From NCBI GenBank assembly GCA_944319745.1, contig CALUET010000012.1:1-64000 (forward strand): a stretch of DNA of 64,000 nucleotides, in the 5' to 3' direction. The DNA is from an uncultured Phocaeicola sp. GTDB lineage: Bacteria; Bacteroidota; Bacteroidia; Bacteroidales; Bacteroidaceae. How positions within the stretch are numbered: position 1 is the stretch's first letter; every line of letters starts with the position of its first letter. The position numbers and the translations under genes were made by a program. Under the pieces are notes generated by a model, which did not search any database, was not told the origin of the DNA, and saw nothing but the letters and a program-made list of their open reading frames with translations. Below are positions 8,605-18,335 of the stretch, piece after piece.

Positions 8605-10746
8605 TTAATGGACAGACAATCCTTTCATGGTAAGTTGGATGCGTTTCCGTGTTTTGTCTATGCTTAATATTTTTACATGCACGTGTTGATGTATCTTTAT
8701 CACATCGGCAAGGTTGTCTATGTATCTGTCGGCCACTTCGGAGATGTGAACCAATCCGTTTTCCTTAATGCCTATGTCTACAAAGCAACCGAAGTTGGTG
8801 ATGTTCGTGACAATACCCGGCAGTTCCATTCCTTCGTGCAGGTCGTCTATGGAATGAATGTCTTTGGCAAACTCGAAGACTTCGATTTGCTGTCTCGGAT
8901 CTCGTCCCGGTTTATCAAGTTCTTTCAGTATATCGTTTAACGTGGGTAGTCCTACGTTTTCGTCTGTGTAGTTCTCCGGCTTGATTTTACTGCGCAAATC
9001 CTTTTGTTTGATGAGTTCGCTTACGGAGCAGTTCAGGTTCTTTGCCATACGTTCTACCAACGAATATCTTTCAGGATGTACGGCTGAGTTGTCCAAGGGG
9101 TTGTCCGATTGTGGAATACGAAGAAATCCTGCACATTGTTCAAAGGTTTTGTTTCCCATGCGGGGCACGTTCATCAGCTCTTTTCTCGAGCGGAACGGAC
9201 CATGTTCCGTTCGGTAGTCGACTATGTTTTGTGCCAGGGTTGCTCCAAGTCCGGACACATAAGTCAGCAAATGTTTGCTTGCCGTATTCACGTTTACCCC
9301 GACGCTGTTTACGCAACTCTCCACCGTTCTGTCAAGCGATGCTTTTAGTTTGGCCTGATCCACGTCGTGTTGGTATTGTCCTACGCCGATGGATTTCGCA
9401 TCTATCTTGACAAGTTCGGCAAGAGGATCCATCAAACGTCGTCCGATGGATACGGCTCCTCTTACGGTTACATCGTAATCCGGAAATTCTTCCCGCGCAA
9501 TTTTTGATGCCGAATAGATGGAAGCTCCATCCTCGCTTACCACAAATACTTGTAGGTTGCGGTCGTACCGCAAGGACGATACCAGTCTTTCTGTTTCTCT
9601 GCCGGCCGTCCCGTTACCTATGGCGATGGCTTCTATCCGGTATTGTTCCACCAGTTTCACCAATTTGTTTCCGGCCTGTTTGTATTCCGAACGGGGAGGG
9701 TGCGGATAGATGGTTTCCGTATGGCGCAGATTACCCTGTTCGTCGAGGCACACAACCTTGCATCCTGTGCGGAATCCCGGATCGATGGCCAACACTCTTT
9801 TCTGTCCTAACGGCGGAGCAAGCAATAATTGTTTTAAATTGTCTGCGAACACCCGTATCGCTTCCTCGTCGGCTTTTATTTTGCTTGATGCGGCAGATTC
9901 GGTTTCGATGGCAGGTTTCAACAACCTTTTGTACGCATCGTTTATGGCGTCTGCCATGTATTGTGCGCAGGGACCCGTGCATCGGATGTAGCGACGCTCC
10001 AGGCGTTCCAGGCAAAACTCTTCGTCCGATGGGGTGATGGAAACCTTGAGGTATCCCTCTTTTTCCCCGCGCCTTATGGCCAGGAGTCGGTGCGAAGAGC
10101 ATCGTTTCAGCGGTTCGCTGAAGTCAAAGTAGTCGCGGTATTTCAAGGCATTTTCCTCCGTTTCTTTTCCTTTTATGGCTTTCGATGTGATGATCGCCTG
10201 CCGTGAAAACGAGTTTCGTACGATATTTCGGCATTGTTCATCCTCGCTTATTTGTTCGGCTATGATGTCTTTGGCTCCCTTGATGGCTTCTTCTGCGTTG
10301 GCAATGTCGCCTTTTACGAAGGCTTCCGCGCGTTTCAGCGGATCTTTTTCCCGTTGTGTCATCAGCAAAACGGCCAGCGGTTCAAGACCTTTTTGGCGCG
10401 CGGACTCGGCACGTGTCTTGCGTTTAGGCTTGTAAGGAAGATAAATATCTTCCAACTCGGTGCCGTTCCAGCATGACTCGATACGCGTTCGCAACTCATT
10501 GGTCAGCTTTCCTTGTTCTTCAATGGTGGAAAGAATCGTCTCTTTTCGCTTGCTCAGTTCCGTAAATTTTTCGCAGGCATCTTGTATTTCTTCTATTTGA
10601 ACCTCGTTCATGCTGCCTGTCGCTTCTTTGCGGTATCGGCTGATGAACGGTATGGTTGCTCCGTCTTCCAGTAGTTTGAGAACGTTTTCTACGTGGTGTA
10701 CCGGCAGCGATAATCGGTCTGCTATCATTTTGCTGAATTCTTTCAT
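8605..10746 (-). CDS. tex: Tex-like RNA-binding transcription accessory protein
   Basis: Cytoplasmic nucleic-acid-binding protein of the Tex family. The start at 10746 (MKEFSKMIADRLS) gives 713 residues; an upstream in-frame start at 10806 falls upstream of the likely transcript start and is not used. Order of domains: N-terminal Tex helices with the marker GATIPFISRYRKEATG, a YqgF-like domain (VLAIDPGFRTGCKVVCLD), helix-hairpin-helix region (GPFRSRKELMNVPRMG), and a C-terminal S1 RNA-binding domain (GIVTNITNFGCFVDIG). Single-gene transcript, divergent from the downstream TonB-receptor locus. Confidence 0.93.
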   Translation of the reverse strand: MKEFSKMIADRLSLPVHHVENVLKLLEDGATIPFISRYRKEATGSMNEVQIEEIQDACEKFTELSKRKETILSTIEEQGKLTNELRTRIESCWNGTELEDIYLPYKPKRKTRAESARQKGLEPLAVLLMTQREKDPLKRAEAFVKGDIANAEEAIKGAKDIIAEQISEDEQCRNIVRNSFSRQAIITSKAIKGKETEENALKYRDYFDFSEPLKRCSSHRLLAIRRGEKEGYLKVSITPSDEEFCLERLERRYIRCTGPCAQYMADAINDAYKRLLKPAIETESAASSKIKADEEAIRVFADNLKQLLLAPPLGQKRVLAIDPGFRTGCKVVCLDEQGNLRHTETIYPHPPRSEYKQAGNKLVKLVEQYRIEAIAIGNGTAGRETERLVSSLRYDRNLQVFVVSEDGASIYSASKIAREEFPDYDVTVRGAVSIGRRLMDPLAELVKIDAKSIGVGQYQHDVDQAKLKASLDRTVESCVNSVGVNVNTASKHLLTYVSGLGATLAQNIVDYRTEHGPFRSRKELMNVPRMGNKTFEQCAGFLRIPQSDNPLDNSAVHPERYSLVERMAKNLNCSVSELIKQKDLRSKIKPENYTDENVGLPTLNDILKELDKPGRDPRQQIEVFEFAKDIHSIDDLHEGMELPGIVTNITNFGCFVDIGIKENGLVHISEVADRYIDNLADVIKIHQHVHVKILSIDKTRKRIQLTMKGLSVH

Positions 10747-10793
10747 GGCGCAAGTGTGTTTAATGATTGCGAATGATTTTAATAAACGACGGG

Positions 10794-10801
10794 CAAAGAT
10801 A
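10794..10801 (-). promoter_or_regulatory. probable -7 element of tex
   Basis: TATCTTTG on the minus strand, 47 bases upstream of the tex ATG, matches the Bacteroidetes -7 consensus TAnnTTTG. I see no good TTTG at the right spacing, so the -33 element is weak. It lies back to back with the promoter at 10822-10853. Confidence 0.5.
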
Positions 10802-10821
10802 GACAAAAATGTGATTTCTTC

Positions 10822-10853
10822 TTTGAGCAGGATGGCGTTTTATTGTATCTTTG
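10822..10853 (+). promoter_or_regulatory. promoter of the His-rich protein/TonB-receptor transcript
   Basis: TTTG (10822-10825), exactly 20 bases, then TATCTTTG (10846-10853): a full match to the Bacteroidetes -33/-7 promoter. The start codon of the next gene lies 51 bases downstream. Confidence 0.7.
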
Positions 10854-10904
10854 CACTCGCATTTCAGGTTGATAAGCAGGAAATAGCGCACTGTTTTTTT
10901 AGAT

Positions 10905-11255
10905 ATGTTGAGACAGATACGTGCATATTTGATGGGATGCGTAGCATTCTTTTTGGTGGTCTTTGCGTCATATTATGTCGTAATTACCGCTTATTCTCAC
11001 ATACATATCGTAAACGGTACGATGATTGTTCATGCGCATCCATTTAAAGCGCATCATGATCATACTGCCGGACAAACGCTGGTTCTGCATTTCCTTTCCG
11101 TTTTTCACTCGCTGGAAGCGGAGCCGTGCGAGAGCATTACGGTTTATCGTCCGTTCCTTGAGGCATTGCATGAAAATATCTGCAAGCATTCTTTCGCGGA
11201 ACCTGAACTTGCTTATATCTCTTTACGGGCGCCTCCCGTTCAACTTTTCATTTGA
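10905..11255 (+). CDS. small histidine-rich secreted or membrane-anchored protein
   Basis: A 116-residue protein I cannot name. It has a hydrophobic N-terminal segment (about residues 8-30) that could be an uncleaved signal or anchor, then a cluster of histidines within residues 32-56 (SHIHIVNGTMIVHAHPF then KAHHDHT), which looks like a periplasmic metal-binding patch. It lies 132 bases before a TonB-dependent receptor gene and shares its promoter. Similar small His-rich proteins beside TonB receptors are associated with metal or haem traffic, so a metal-related role is plausible but is inference. Confidence 0.6.
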   Translation: MLRQIRAYLMGCVAFFLVVFASYYVVITAYSHIHIVNGTMIVHAHPFKAHHDHTAGQTLVLHFLSVFHSLEAEPCESITVYRPFLEALHENICKHSFAEPELAYISLRAPPVQLFI

Positions 11256-11263
11256 TATTTTGT

Positions 11264-11341
11264 AAGCCCTCTGATTAAATGTTGCAGTGCGAGGCATTGT
11301 AACAGAGGGAGAGGCCGTTCTTCTCAGAGAAGGAACGTGGC
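11264..11341 (+). other. two potential hairpins upstream of the TonB-receptor gene
   Basis: The gap between the His-rich gene and the receptor gene holds CCCTCTG...CAGAGGG (about 11264-11312) and an imperfect stem around CCGTTC-TTCTC/GAGAAGGAACG (about 11314-11338). Neither is followed by a T run, so they are not intrinsic terminators. They could be RNA-stability or regulatory elements. Confidence 0.3.
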
Positions 11342-11387
11342 TTGTTTAGTGAAACATGGAGAAAAAAACAAAAAACAAAAGCGAACA

Positions 11388-13697
11388 ATGAAAAGTTATA
11401 TTTATCAAATCGTTCTGGGGATAGTGTGCTTTGCCGGAAATTACGGAGCCGTGTTGGCTGACGAACCGGTGAAGGAAGGAAATATCATAACAGGACATGT
11501 CATAGAAAAAGACACGGAAAAGGGATTGCCATACGTAACCGTGCTGATAGAAGATACGGGGAAAGGGACGGTGACCGACGAAGAGGGTTATTTCAGATTT
11601 AAGGGATTGCCTGCAGGCAATTACACCTTGCGGGTGCAATATATGGGCTTTGCCACACAAACGAAGACGGTAACCGTAGGAAATGACTTTACCGTTGATT
11701 TACATTTCGTGATGGAGGAGGAATCTTTCATGACCGATGAGGTTGTTATTTCGGCAAGCAGGAACGAAACGACGCGCAAGATGGCACCGGTTGTTGTCAA
11801 TGTCATGAATAACCGATTGTTTGAAACCGTCAACTCCACCGATTTGGCTCACTCGCTCAATTACCAGTCGGGACTGAGAGTGGAGAATAATTGTCAGAAC
11901 TGCGGCTTCCCGCAAGTAAGAATCAATGGTCTTGAAGGCCCTTATTCGCAGATATTGATTAACAGCCGGCCGGTGATGAGTGCCTTGTCGGGCGTATACG
12001 GATTGGAACAGATTCCGGTAAATATGATAGAGCGTGTCGAGGTCGTCAGGGGAGGAGGATCTGCTCTTTTCGGCGCAAATGCGGTAGGCGGTACGATAAA
12101 CATCATTACGAAAGATCCGATAAACAACTCTTTTCAAGTGACTTCAACGATGTCGAACCTGAACGCAAAGGTGTGGGAGCAGTATGTCGGGGCAAATGCT
12201 TCGCTTGTGTCGTCGGATAATTCTTATGGCATTGCGGTGTATCAGTCTTACCATAACCGCAATCCTTACGATGCCGACGGGGACGGATTCTCGGAATTGG
12301 GGAAGCTGAATATGAATACGTTTGGCTTGCGTGCCTATTATCGTCCCACGCAGTATAGCCGGATCGGCCTGGAATATCATACGACAAACGAGTTCCGTCG
12401 CGGAGGAAACAAGTTCGACCTTCAGCCTCATGAAACGGATATTACCGAACAGACCAAGCATATTATTAACAGCGGCGGCTTGACCTATGACCTTTATTTC
12501 AATGCGTATAAGCATAAATTGTCGGCATACGCTTCGGTTCAGCATATTGACCGGAACAGTTATTACGGTGCGGGAGGCGATCCGAACGCATACGGAAAGA
12601 CAAAAGACCTGACGGCTGTGGCAGGTGTTATGTATGTGGGAAATATGACACGCTGTCTTTTCTCTCCGGCCACCTTCACGGGCGGAGTGGAATATCAGTA
12701 TAATTCGTTGCACGACGTGATGACCGGTTATCATCGCGACCTGAAGCAGGACGTGAAAGTGGCCGGTGGATTTGTGCAAAACGAGTGGAAAATGGATTAT
12801 TTTACTTTGTTGGCCGGCTTCAGACTTGACAAGCATAACCTTGTAGATAACATAATCTTTAGTCCGAGGGTTAATTTCTTGTGGAAACCTTCCGACAAAT
12901 TTCAGGGAAGGGTAACGTGGTCTACCGGTTTCCGTGCCCCGCAAGCTTATGATGAAGACCTGCATGTGGCTGCCGTTGGCGGTGAAGCCATGATGATAAG
13001 ACTGGCGGACGGATTGAAACCGGAGCGGTCAAACAGCATAAGCAGTTCCGTCGATTGGACGGTAAATTTCGGACATTTTCAGTCGAACCTGCTGTTGGAA
13101 GGATTTTATACGGCGTTGAATCATGTGTTTTATCTCGAATCGTTGGGAGAAGATGCCGAAACCGGAACCTTGATTCAGGAGCGGCGTAACGGAAACGGTG
13201 CGCGCGTCTATGGAATGAATCTCGACTATAAGATTGCCCACGGGCGGGATGCACAGTTGCAGGTGGGCTTTACCATACAGAAAAGCCGTTATACGGAAGC
13301 TGTTCGCTGGAGTGAGGATCCCGACATCGAGCCGATAAAGCGGATGCCCCGTACGCCCGATTATTACGGATACTTCACCTTTACTTCCGCTCCGTTGAAG
13401 AATTTCGATTTCTCCGTCTCGGGCGTTTATACAGGGAAGATGATTGTTCCTCACTTTGCCGGTTATATAGAGAAAGACCGGCTGGAGAATACCGATGATT
13501 TCATGGATTTGAATTTGAAATTGAACTACACCTTTATACTGAATGACCATCTGAAACTTCAGGTAAACGGCGGGGTTCAGAACATATTTAATGCCTTCCA
13601 GAAAGACTTGGACAAGGGAGCTTCGCGTGATTCGAAGTATTTTTACGGTCCTACTCAGCCGAGAACCTATTTTGTGGGCATCAAGTTTTTTAATTGA
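11388..13697 (+). CDS. TonB-dependent outer-membrane receptor
   Basis: Outer-membrane beta-barrel transporter powered by TonB. The ATG at 11388 gives 769 residues with a signal peptide; an earlier in-frame start has no signal-like sequence. Domains: a carboxypeptidase-regulatory-like beta-sandwich (about residues 30-110, GTVTDEEGYFRFKGLPAGNY), a plug domain (about 115-225, with ERVEVVRGGGSALFGANAVGG), then the barrel ending in an aromatic residue pattern (YFVGIKFFN). A CxxC pair (NCQNCGF) occurs in the plug, a feature of a subgroup of metal/haem/cobalamin-type receptors. No SusD partner follows, so it is not a polysaccharide-utilisation SusC. Ligand unknown; the His-rich neighbour hints at metal. 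Confidence 0.9.
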   Translation: MKSYIYQIVLGIVCFAGNYGAVLADEPVKEGNIITGHVIEKDTEKGLPYVTVLIEDTGKGTVTDEEGYFRFKGLPAGNYTLRVQYMGFATQTKTVTVGNDFTVDLHFVMEEESFMTDEVVISASRNETTRKMAPVVVNVMNNRLFETVNSTDLAHSLNYQSGLRVENNCQNCGFPQVRINGLEGPYSQILINSRPVMSALSGVYGLEQIPVNMIERVEVVRGGGSALFGANAVGGTINIITKDPINNSFQVTSTMSNLNAKVWEQYVGANASLVSSDNSYGIAVYQSYHNRNPYDADGDGFSELGKLNMNTFGLRAYYRPTQYSRIGLEYHTTNEFRRGGNKFDLQPHETDITEQTKHIINSGGLTYDLYFNAYKHKLSAYASVQHIDRNSYYGAGGDPNAYGKTKDLTAVAGVMYVGNMTRCLFSPATFTGGVEYQYNSLHDVMTGYHRDLKQDVKVAGGFVQNEWKMDYFTLLAGFRLDKHNLVDNIIFSPRVNFLWKPSDKFQGRVTWSTGFRAPQAYDEDLHVAAVGGEAMMIRLADGLKPERSNSISSSVDWTVNFGHFQSNLLLEGFYTALNHVFYLESLGEDAETGTLIQERRNGNGARVYGMNLDYKIAHGRDAQLQVGFTIQKSRYTEAVRWSEDPDIEPIKRMPRTPDYYGYFTFTSAPLKNFDFSVSGVYTGKMIVPHFAGYIEKDRLENTDDFMDLNLKLNYTFILNDHLKLQVNGGVQNIFNAFQKDLDKGASRDSKYFYGPTQPRTYFVGIKFFN

Positions 13698-13726
13698 CAG
13701 GGCTTGTCCTTTACAGGATATTGTTC

Positions 13727-13773
13727 GGGAAACAGCATGCTTTTCGGAAAGAAAGCATGCTGTTTCCCCTTTT
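13727..13773. terminator. bidirectional intrinsic terminator
   Basis: A long perfect inverted repeat (13728-13744 with 13752-13768, core GGAAACAGCATGCTTT) is flanked by T/A-rich ends, between the convergent receptor gene and the efflux operon. Confidence 0.8.
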
Positions 13774-13780
13774 CAATGAC

Positions 13781-15166
13781 TTATTTATACCAGCCTCCTC
13801 CCAATGCTTTATACAGATTTACGAGTGAAAGCTGCTTGTCCCGTATCGCATTGTTCAGGGAGATTTGCGCAGCCAAGTAGCTTCGTTGCGCATCCAATAG
13901 CTCCATGTGGCTGATAACTTTGTTTATGTATTGGAATTCTGCCAGCTCGAGTGCACTTTTTGATGCTTGTTCGAGACGAAGATTCGTTTCATAAATTTCT
14001 CTGACTTTATTGAATTCCACAATGGCATTTCTCGCTTCTTTGAACGCATTAAGGACCGTTTTTTCATACGCATATACGGCTTGTTCGTATGCCGCTTTCT
14101 TGGCTTTCAGTAAAGCGCGGTTTTTCCCCATCGCAAAAATAGGTTGCAACAGTGTGCCGCTCAGCAGGTGATAAGGAGATTTCAGCAGGTCGTTAAGCTC
14201 TTCGCTTTCGGCTCCCAAGTGTGCGGTGAGCGTTAGTTTGGGAAATAGGTTCGTATAAGCGATGCCTACTTCGGCATTGGCTGCTATCAGGTTCTGCTCG
14301 GCTTGCCTTATGTCCGGACGGCGTTCAAGCAGACTGGAGGGCAGTCCTGTCGGGAGTTCGCTGACGAGCAGTTCGTCTTCCGATAATGTCCCGCGGCGGA
14401 TGCTGTGCGGATATTCTCCGGTTAAGAAGGTGATATCGTTTTCTTTCAGAGCGATTCTTTTCTCCAGATCGGGAATAAGTGTTAATGTCTTGGCCAATTC
14501 TACCTGTGCCTGTCGGAAAGTAATTTCCGAGGTAACACCCCCTTCATATCGAATGCGGGCGAGGTTCAGGCTTGCACCTCGTGCTTCCACCGTCTGCCTT
14601 ACGAGAGCCAGTTCGTTGTCCAGTGCAGCCAATTCGTAATAAGACTGGGCCACTTGTGCAATCAGACTCATTTGTAGTGCCCGTTGGTTCTCGATGGAAG
14701 ACAGGAACTCTGCCATGCTTTTGTCTCTCCGCCAGCGTAGATTTCCCCAAAGGTCGAGTTCCCATGAAATGACTCCTTTCAGGTCAAACTGATTGTCCGG
14801 TGAAGAATTATTTCCTCCATAGTTTTCTTGTTCCTTTTCTCCGTAGATCCTCAGTCCAACCGATGGGAACATATTGGCATAATCAATGCGTTTCATCGCA
14901 GCAAGTTCCTTGATCCTTGCACCGGCTATAAGCATGTCTTTGTTGTATTTTAAAGTCTTGCGTATGAGATTTTGCAGGATTGTATCAGTATAAATTTCTT
15001 CCCATTTATAGTCACCGATCGAGGTCGTGTCTATGTTCATACTGTCCAATTGTTCGGGAAGATTGAGCTGCGGACGTGTATAATGCTTGCCCAGTTGGCA
15101 ACTGCAACCGAGAATGATTGATATAAATGCACAGATGTATGGATAAAAATATTTCATTGTTTTCAT
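13781..15166 (-). CDS. outer-membrane efflux lipoprotein, OprM/TolC type
   Basis: Outer-membrane channel of an RND tripartite pump. I chose the ATG at 15166 (MKTMKYFYPY), giving 461 residues, because it starts directly at a lipoprotein signal with Cys in ILGCSC; a start at 15211 would overlap the pump gene by 11 bases and precede no signal. Two OEP repeats are visible (for example ALQMSLIAQVAQSYYELAAL and NLIAANAEVGIAYTNLFP), including the family segment LLERRPDIRQAEQNL. Last gene of the efflux operon. Confidence 0.9.
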   Translation of the reverse strand: MKTMKYFYPYICAFISIILGCSCQLGKHYTRPQLNLPEQLDSMNIDTTSIGDYKWEEIYTDTILQNLIRKTLKYNKDMLIAGARIKELAAMKRIDYANMFPSVGLRIYGEKEQENYGGNNSSPDNQFDLKGVISWELDLWGNLRWRRDKSMAEFLSSIENQRALQMSLIAQVAQSYYELAALDNELALVRQTVEARGASLNLARIRYEGGVTSEITFRQAQVELAKTLTLIPDLEKRIALKENDITFLTGEYPHSIRRGTLSEDELLVSELPTGLPSSLLERRPDIRQAEQNLIAANAEVGIAYTNLFPKLTLTAHLGAESEELNDLLKSPYHLLSGTLLQPIFAMGKNRALLKAKKAAYEQAVYAYEKTVLNAFKEARNAIVEFNKVREIYETNLRLEQASKSALELAEFQYINKVISHMELLDAQRSYLAAQISLNNAIRDKQLSLVNLYKALGGGWYK

Positions 15167-15200
15167 TGAAATTCCCAATTGTTTTTTCCGAAAGACTGGC

Positions 15201-18200
15201 TTAGTTCGCATGTCTCGTTTTGATCTTTTTTGTAGTCTTGTATATCATTACAAAGAAAAACGGAACCAAAAGAATGCCAACGGTTACGGCAACGATCATT
15301 CCGAAGAAGACGCCCGTGCCGATTGCCTGGCGGCTTGCCGAGCCCGGACCGGTGGCCAATACCAAAGGAACCATACCCAAGATGAAGGCCAATGAGGTCA
15401 TCAGGATGGGACGGAAGCGCAAATGTGCTGCATGAAGGGCGGCTTCCACCAAGTCTTTGCCTTTGTCTACTTCGTCTTTTGCAAATTCTACGATGAGGAT
15501 TGCGTTTTTTGCTGCCAGTCCGATCAGCATGACCAGACCGATTTGAAAGTACGTATCGTTTTCCAAACCGCAGAGAGCCACACCCAAATATGCACCGAAT
15601 ACGGCCACAGGCAGTGATATCAATACGGAAAGAGGAATACTCCAGCTTTCATATAATGCCGCAAGAAAGAGAAATACAAACAGGAAAACCAGTGCGATAA
15701 TGAATCCTGTCTGCCCTCCGGCCTGTTTTTCCTGATAAGAAAGTCCGCTCCATTCCACGCCGATGTTGTCGGGAAGTTTCTCCCGCGCGATGTTTTCCAG
15801 GATGTTCATTACTTGGCCTGAGCTGGCGCCGTTGGCGGCTGTTCCTCTGATGACCGAGGTGTTGAACATATTAAAACGTTTAATGCTTCCGGGACCGGTG
15901 GTATAGTCTGTGGTACCCAACGCGGTAAGCGGAATCATATTTCCGTCGCTTCCCCTTACAAAGTATAGGCCGATATTGTCGCGCGACTCACGGAATGGTG
16001 CTTCTGCCTGTATATAAACCCGGTAAATACGGTTAAACATGTTGAAGTCGTTCACATAAACCGAACCGGTATATGCTTTCATTGTTGCAAAAACATCGGC
16101 CATCGGCACTCCCGACAATTTCACCTTATCGCGGTCGACATCGAAATACAGTTGTGGTATGTCGGCTTGAAGTGAAGAAGAAAGGCCGTCTATCTCTTTC
16201 CGTAACGAGGCGTAATACAGTAAAGTATCGGTCGCTTGTACCAAATCATCGAAAGAAGCATCTCCACGCGCTTCCAGTTGCATCTCGAAGCCTCCGGATG
16301 TTCCCAATCCGGGAATGACGGGCGGAGTGGAAAGATATGCCTTGCACTCGGGATATGTTTTTAACTCCTGTTGGATACTTTCCATTATCTTGTCTATGGT
16401 TGTGTCGTCTCTTTCTTTCCATTCCTTGAGAATTACGGTAAGCTGGCTGCGTGCTTGGCTCGTTCCTACGCGGGGACTGCTACCCGTAACGTTTTGTACA
16501 TAGGCAATCGACGGATCTTTCATTAAAAAGTCGATGGCCCGGTTGGTAACGATTCGCGTACGCTCGATGGTCGCATCTTCGGGAAGTTCCAGCTCGATGG
16601 TGAAATATCCCTGATCTTCCGTCGGGAGGAAACTGGAAGGAATGAGGCGGTGCAGCAAGAATATGAAGACGATAATAAGACCAAATCCGGCTATGACACG
16701 TCGGGGATTCTTTATGATTTTGCTGATGCCCGTTACGTATTTTGTATTTCCGATGTTCAACCAATGATTGATTGCCCGGAATATGCGGTTTTTGGGCTTA
16801 CCGGGAACGGCAGGTCTCAGGATGAGTGAGCACATAACCGGGCTTAAAGTCAGTGCAACGACGGTGGACAGGATGACAGACACGGCAATTGTTACGCTGA
16901 ACTGACGGTATAACTGTCCGGTGATTCCCGACAGGAAACTGACAGGAACGAATACAGCTGCCAGAACCAACGAGGTGGCTATCAATGCTCCCGTCAGCCC
17001 TTCCATTGCTTTTTTGGTTGCTTCATACGGACTGAGGTGTTCTTCTTCCATGATGCGCTCCACATTTTCTACAACCACGATGGCATCGTCCACCACAATA
17101 CCTATTGCAAGGATTAATCCGAGCAGGGTAAGTATGTTCAGCGAGAAGCCGAATATCAGCATGAAACCGAATGTTCCTATCAAGGAAATGGGAACGGCTA
17201 TGATGGGGATGACCGTAGCCCGCCAGCTTTGTAGTGAGAGGAACACAACGATAATGACAAGAATCAGTGCTTCAAACAGCGTCTTATATACTTCATGTAT
17301 CGATTCTGAAATATAATTCGTCATGTCGAAAGGTATTTCATACTGTAATCCTTCCGGAAAGTTCTTGCTGATTTCTTCCATTTCGTCCTTTACGCTTTGG
17401 GCAACTTCCATTGCATTGGCTCCCGGAAGCAGGTAAATTCCTAAAACGGCCGCATTTCCTCCGTTTATTCCGCTTTCGGTATTATAAGAAGAAGCCTCCA
17501 AAGATACACGCGCAACGTCGCGCAAGCGCACTAACGAGCCGTCGGCATTGGCACGAAGAACGATTTCTTCAAATTGTTCTACGGTAGAAAGTCGTCCTTG
17601 CGCCGTGATGGGAATTGTAATATCAAGGCCGTTTACCGGTTGTTGTCCCAATACTCCGGCTGCCGACTCACGGTTCTGGTCTTTTAATGCGTTCTGCAAA
17701 TCCTGAACGGTCAGGCTGAAGTTGGCCATTTTAGCGGGATCTACCCATATCTGCATGGCATAATACCGGCTACCTATATTCGATACTCTTCCTACACCGG
17801 GAATTCTTCTCAGTAGGTCGAGTACGTTGATTGTGGCAAAGTTGCTGAGATAAATTTCATCAAACTTGGGATCATCCGAAGTCAGACAGATTGTCATGAG
17901 CTGGCTGGCGGCTTGTTTTTCTACGGAGATACCGTTCTGTATGACTTCTGCCGGCAGTCTTGACTCGGCCAGCTTGATTCTGTTTTGAATTTCTACGGCA
18001 GACAGATCGGGATCGGCCGAGATGTCGAATGTGACAGTTGCCGAAAAACCTCCGGAATTGGAGCTGTTCGATTCCATATAGAGCATGCCCGGTGTGCCGT
18101 TCAGTTCCTGTTCTATCGGAGTAGCAACGGCTTGCGATACAGTAACGGCGCTTGCTCCCGGGTAAGATGCGCTGATCTTTACGACAGGAGGAGTAATCTG

Positions 18201-18311
18201 GGGATATTGATCTATGGGGAGCATCATCAGTCCGATGATGCCGATTATTACGATTAATATAGATATAACTGCCGAAAATACAGGGCGGTCTATGAAAAAG
18301 TTTACTTTCAT
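15201..18311 (-). CDS. RND-family multidrug efflux pump, AcrB type
   Basis: Inner-membrane proton-driven exporter of the HAE1 (AcrB/MexB) family, 1036 residues, the usual length. It has the N-terminal signature FFIDRPVFSAVISILIVIIG, the proton-relay aspartate pair in GIVVDDAIVVVENV and the matching lysine in GLAAKNAILIVEFAK of the second half. Twelve membrane helices surround two large periplasmic loops. It lies between the membrane-fusion gene (24 bases) and the outer-membrane channel, so all three pump parts are encoded together. Related Bacteroides pumps (Bme family) export drugs, bile salts or detergents; the substrate here is not predictable. Confidence 0.95.
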   Translation of the reverse strand: MKVNFFIDRPVFSAVISILIVIIGIIGLMMLPIDQYPQITPPVVKISASYPGASAVTVSQAVATPIEQELNGTPGMLYMESNSSNSGGFSATVTFDISADPDLSAVEIQNRIKLAESRLPAEVIQNGISVEKQAASQLMTICLTSDDPKFDEIYLSNFATINVLDLLRRIPGVGRVSNIGSRYYAMQIWVDPAKMANFSLTVQDLQNALKDQNRESAAGVLGQQPVNGLDITIPITAQGRLSTVEQFEEIVLRANADGSLVRLRDVARVSLEASSYNTESGINGGNAAVLGIYLLPGANAMEVAQSVKDEMEEISKNFPEGLQYEIPFDMTNYISESIHEVYKTLFEALILVIIVVFLSLQSWRATVIPIIAVPISLIGTFGFMLIFGFSLNILTLLGLILAIGIVVDDAIVVVENVERIMEEEHLSPYEATKKAMEGLTGALIATSLVLAAVFVPVSFLSGITGQLYRQFSVTIAVSVILSTVVALTLSPVMCSLILRPAVPGKPKNRIFRAINHWLNIGNTKYVTGISKIIKNPRRVIAGFGLIIVFIFLLHRLIPSSFLPTEDQGYFTIELELPEDATIERTRIVTNRAIDFLMKDPSIAYVQNVTGSSPRVGTSQARSQLTVILKEWKERDDTTIDKIMESIQQELKTYPECKAYLSTPPVIPGLGTSGGFEMQLEARGDASFDDLVQATDTLLYYASLRKEIDGLSSSLQADIPQLYFDVDRDKVKLSGVPMADVFATMKAYTGSVYVNDFNMFNRIYRVYIQAEAPFRESRDNIGLYFVRGSDGNMIPLTALGTTDYTTGPGSIKRFNMFNTSVIRGTAANGASSGQVMNILENIAREKLPDNIGVEWSGLSYQEKQAGGQTGFIIALVFLFVFLFLAALYESWSIPLSVLISLPVAVFGAYLGVALCGLENDTYFQIGLVMLIGLAAKNAILIVEFAKDEVDKGKDLVEAALHAAHLRFRPILMTSLAFILGMVPLVLATGPGSASRQAIGTGVFFGMIVAVTVGILLVPFFFVMIYKTTKKIKTRHAN

Positions 18312-18335
18312 TGATTGGCTGTTTGGTTGTCTTTC

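Noticed and set aside
9504-10037. Plus-strand frame inside tex
   Set aside because: Antisense shadow, rich in Arg, Pro and Cys, without any domain.
11256-11387. Cobalamin riboswitch before the TonB receptor
   Set aside because: Neither the conserved B12-box sequence nor the expected length (about 200 bases) is present.
12144-12965. Long minus-strand frame (273 codons) inside the TonB-receptor gene
   Set aside because: Fully antisense to a well-supported gene; composition is that of a shadow frame.
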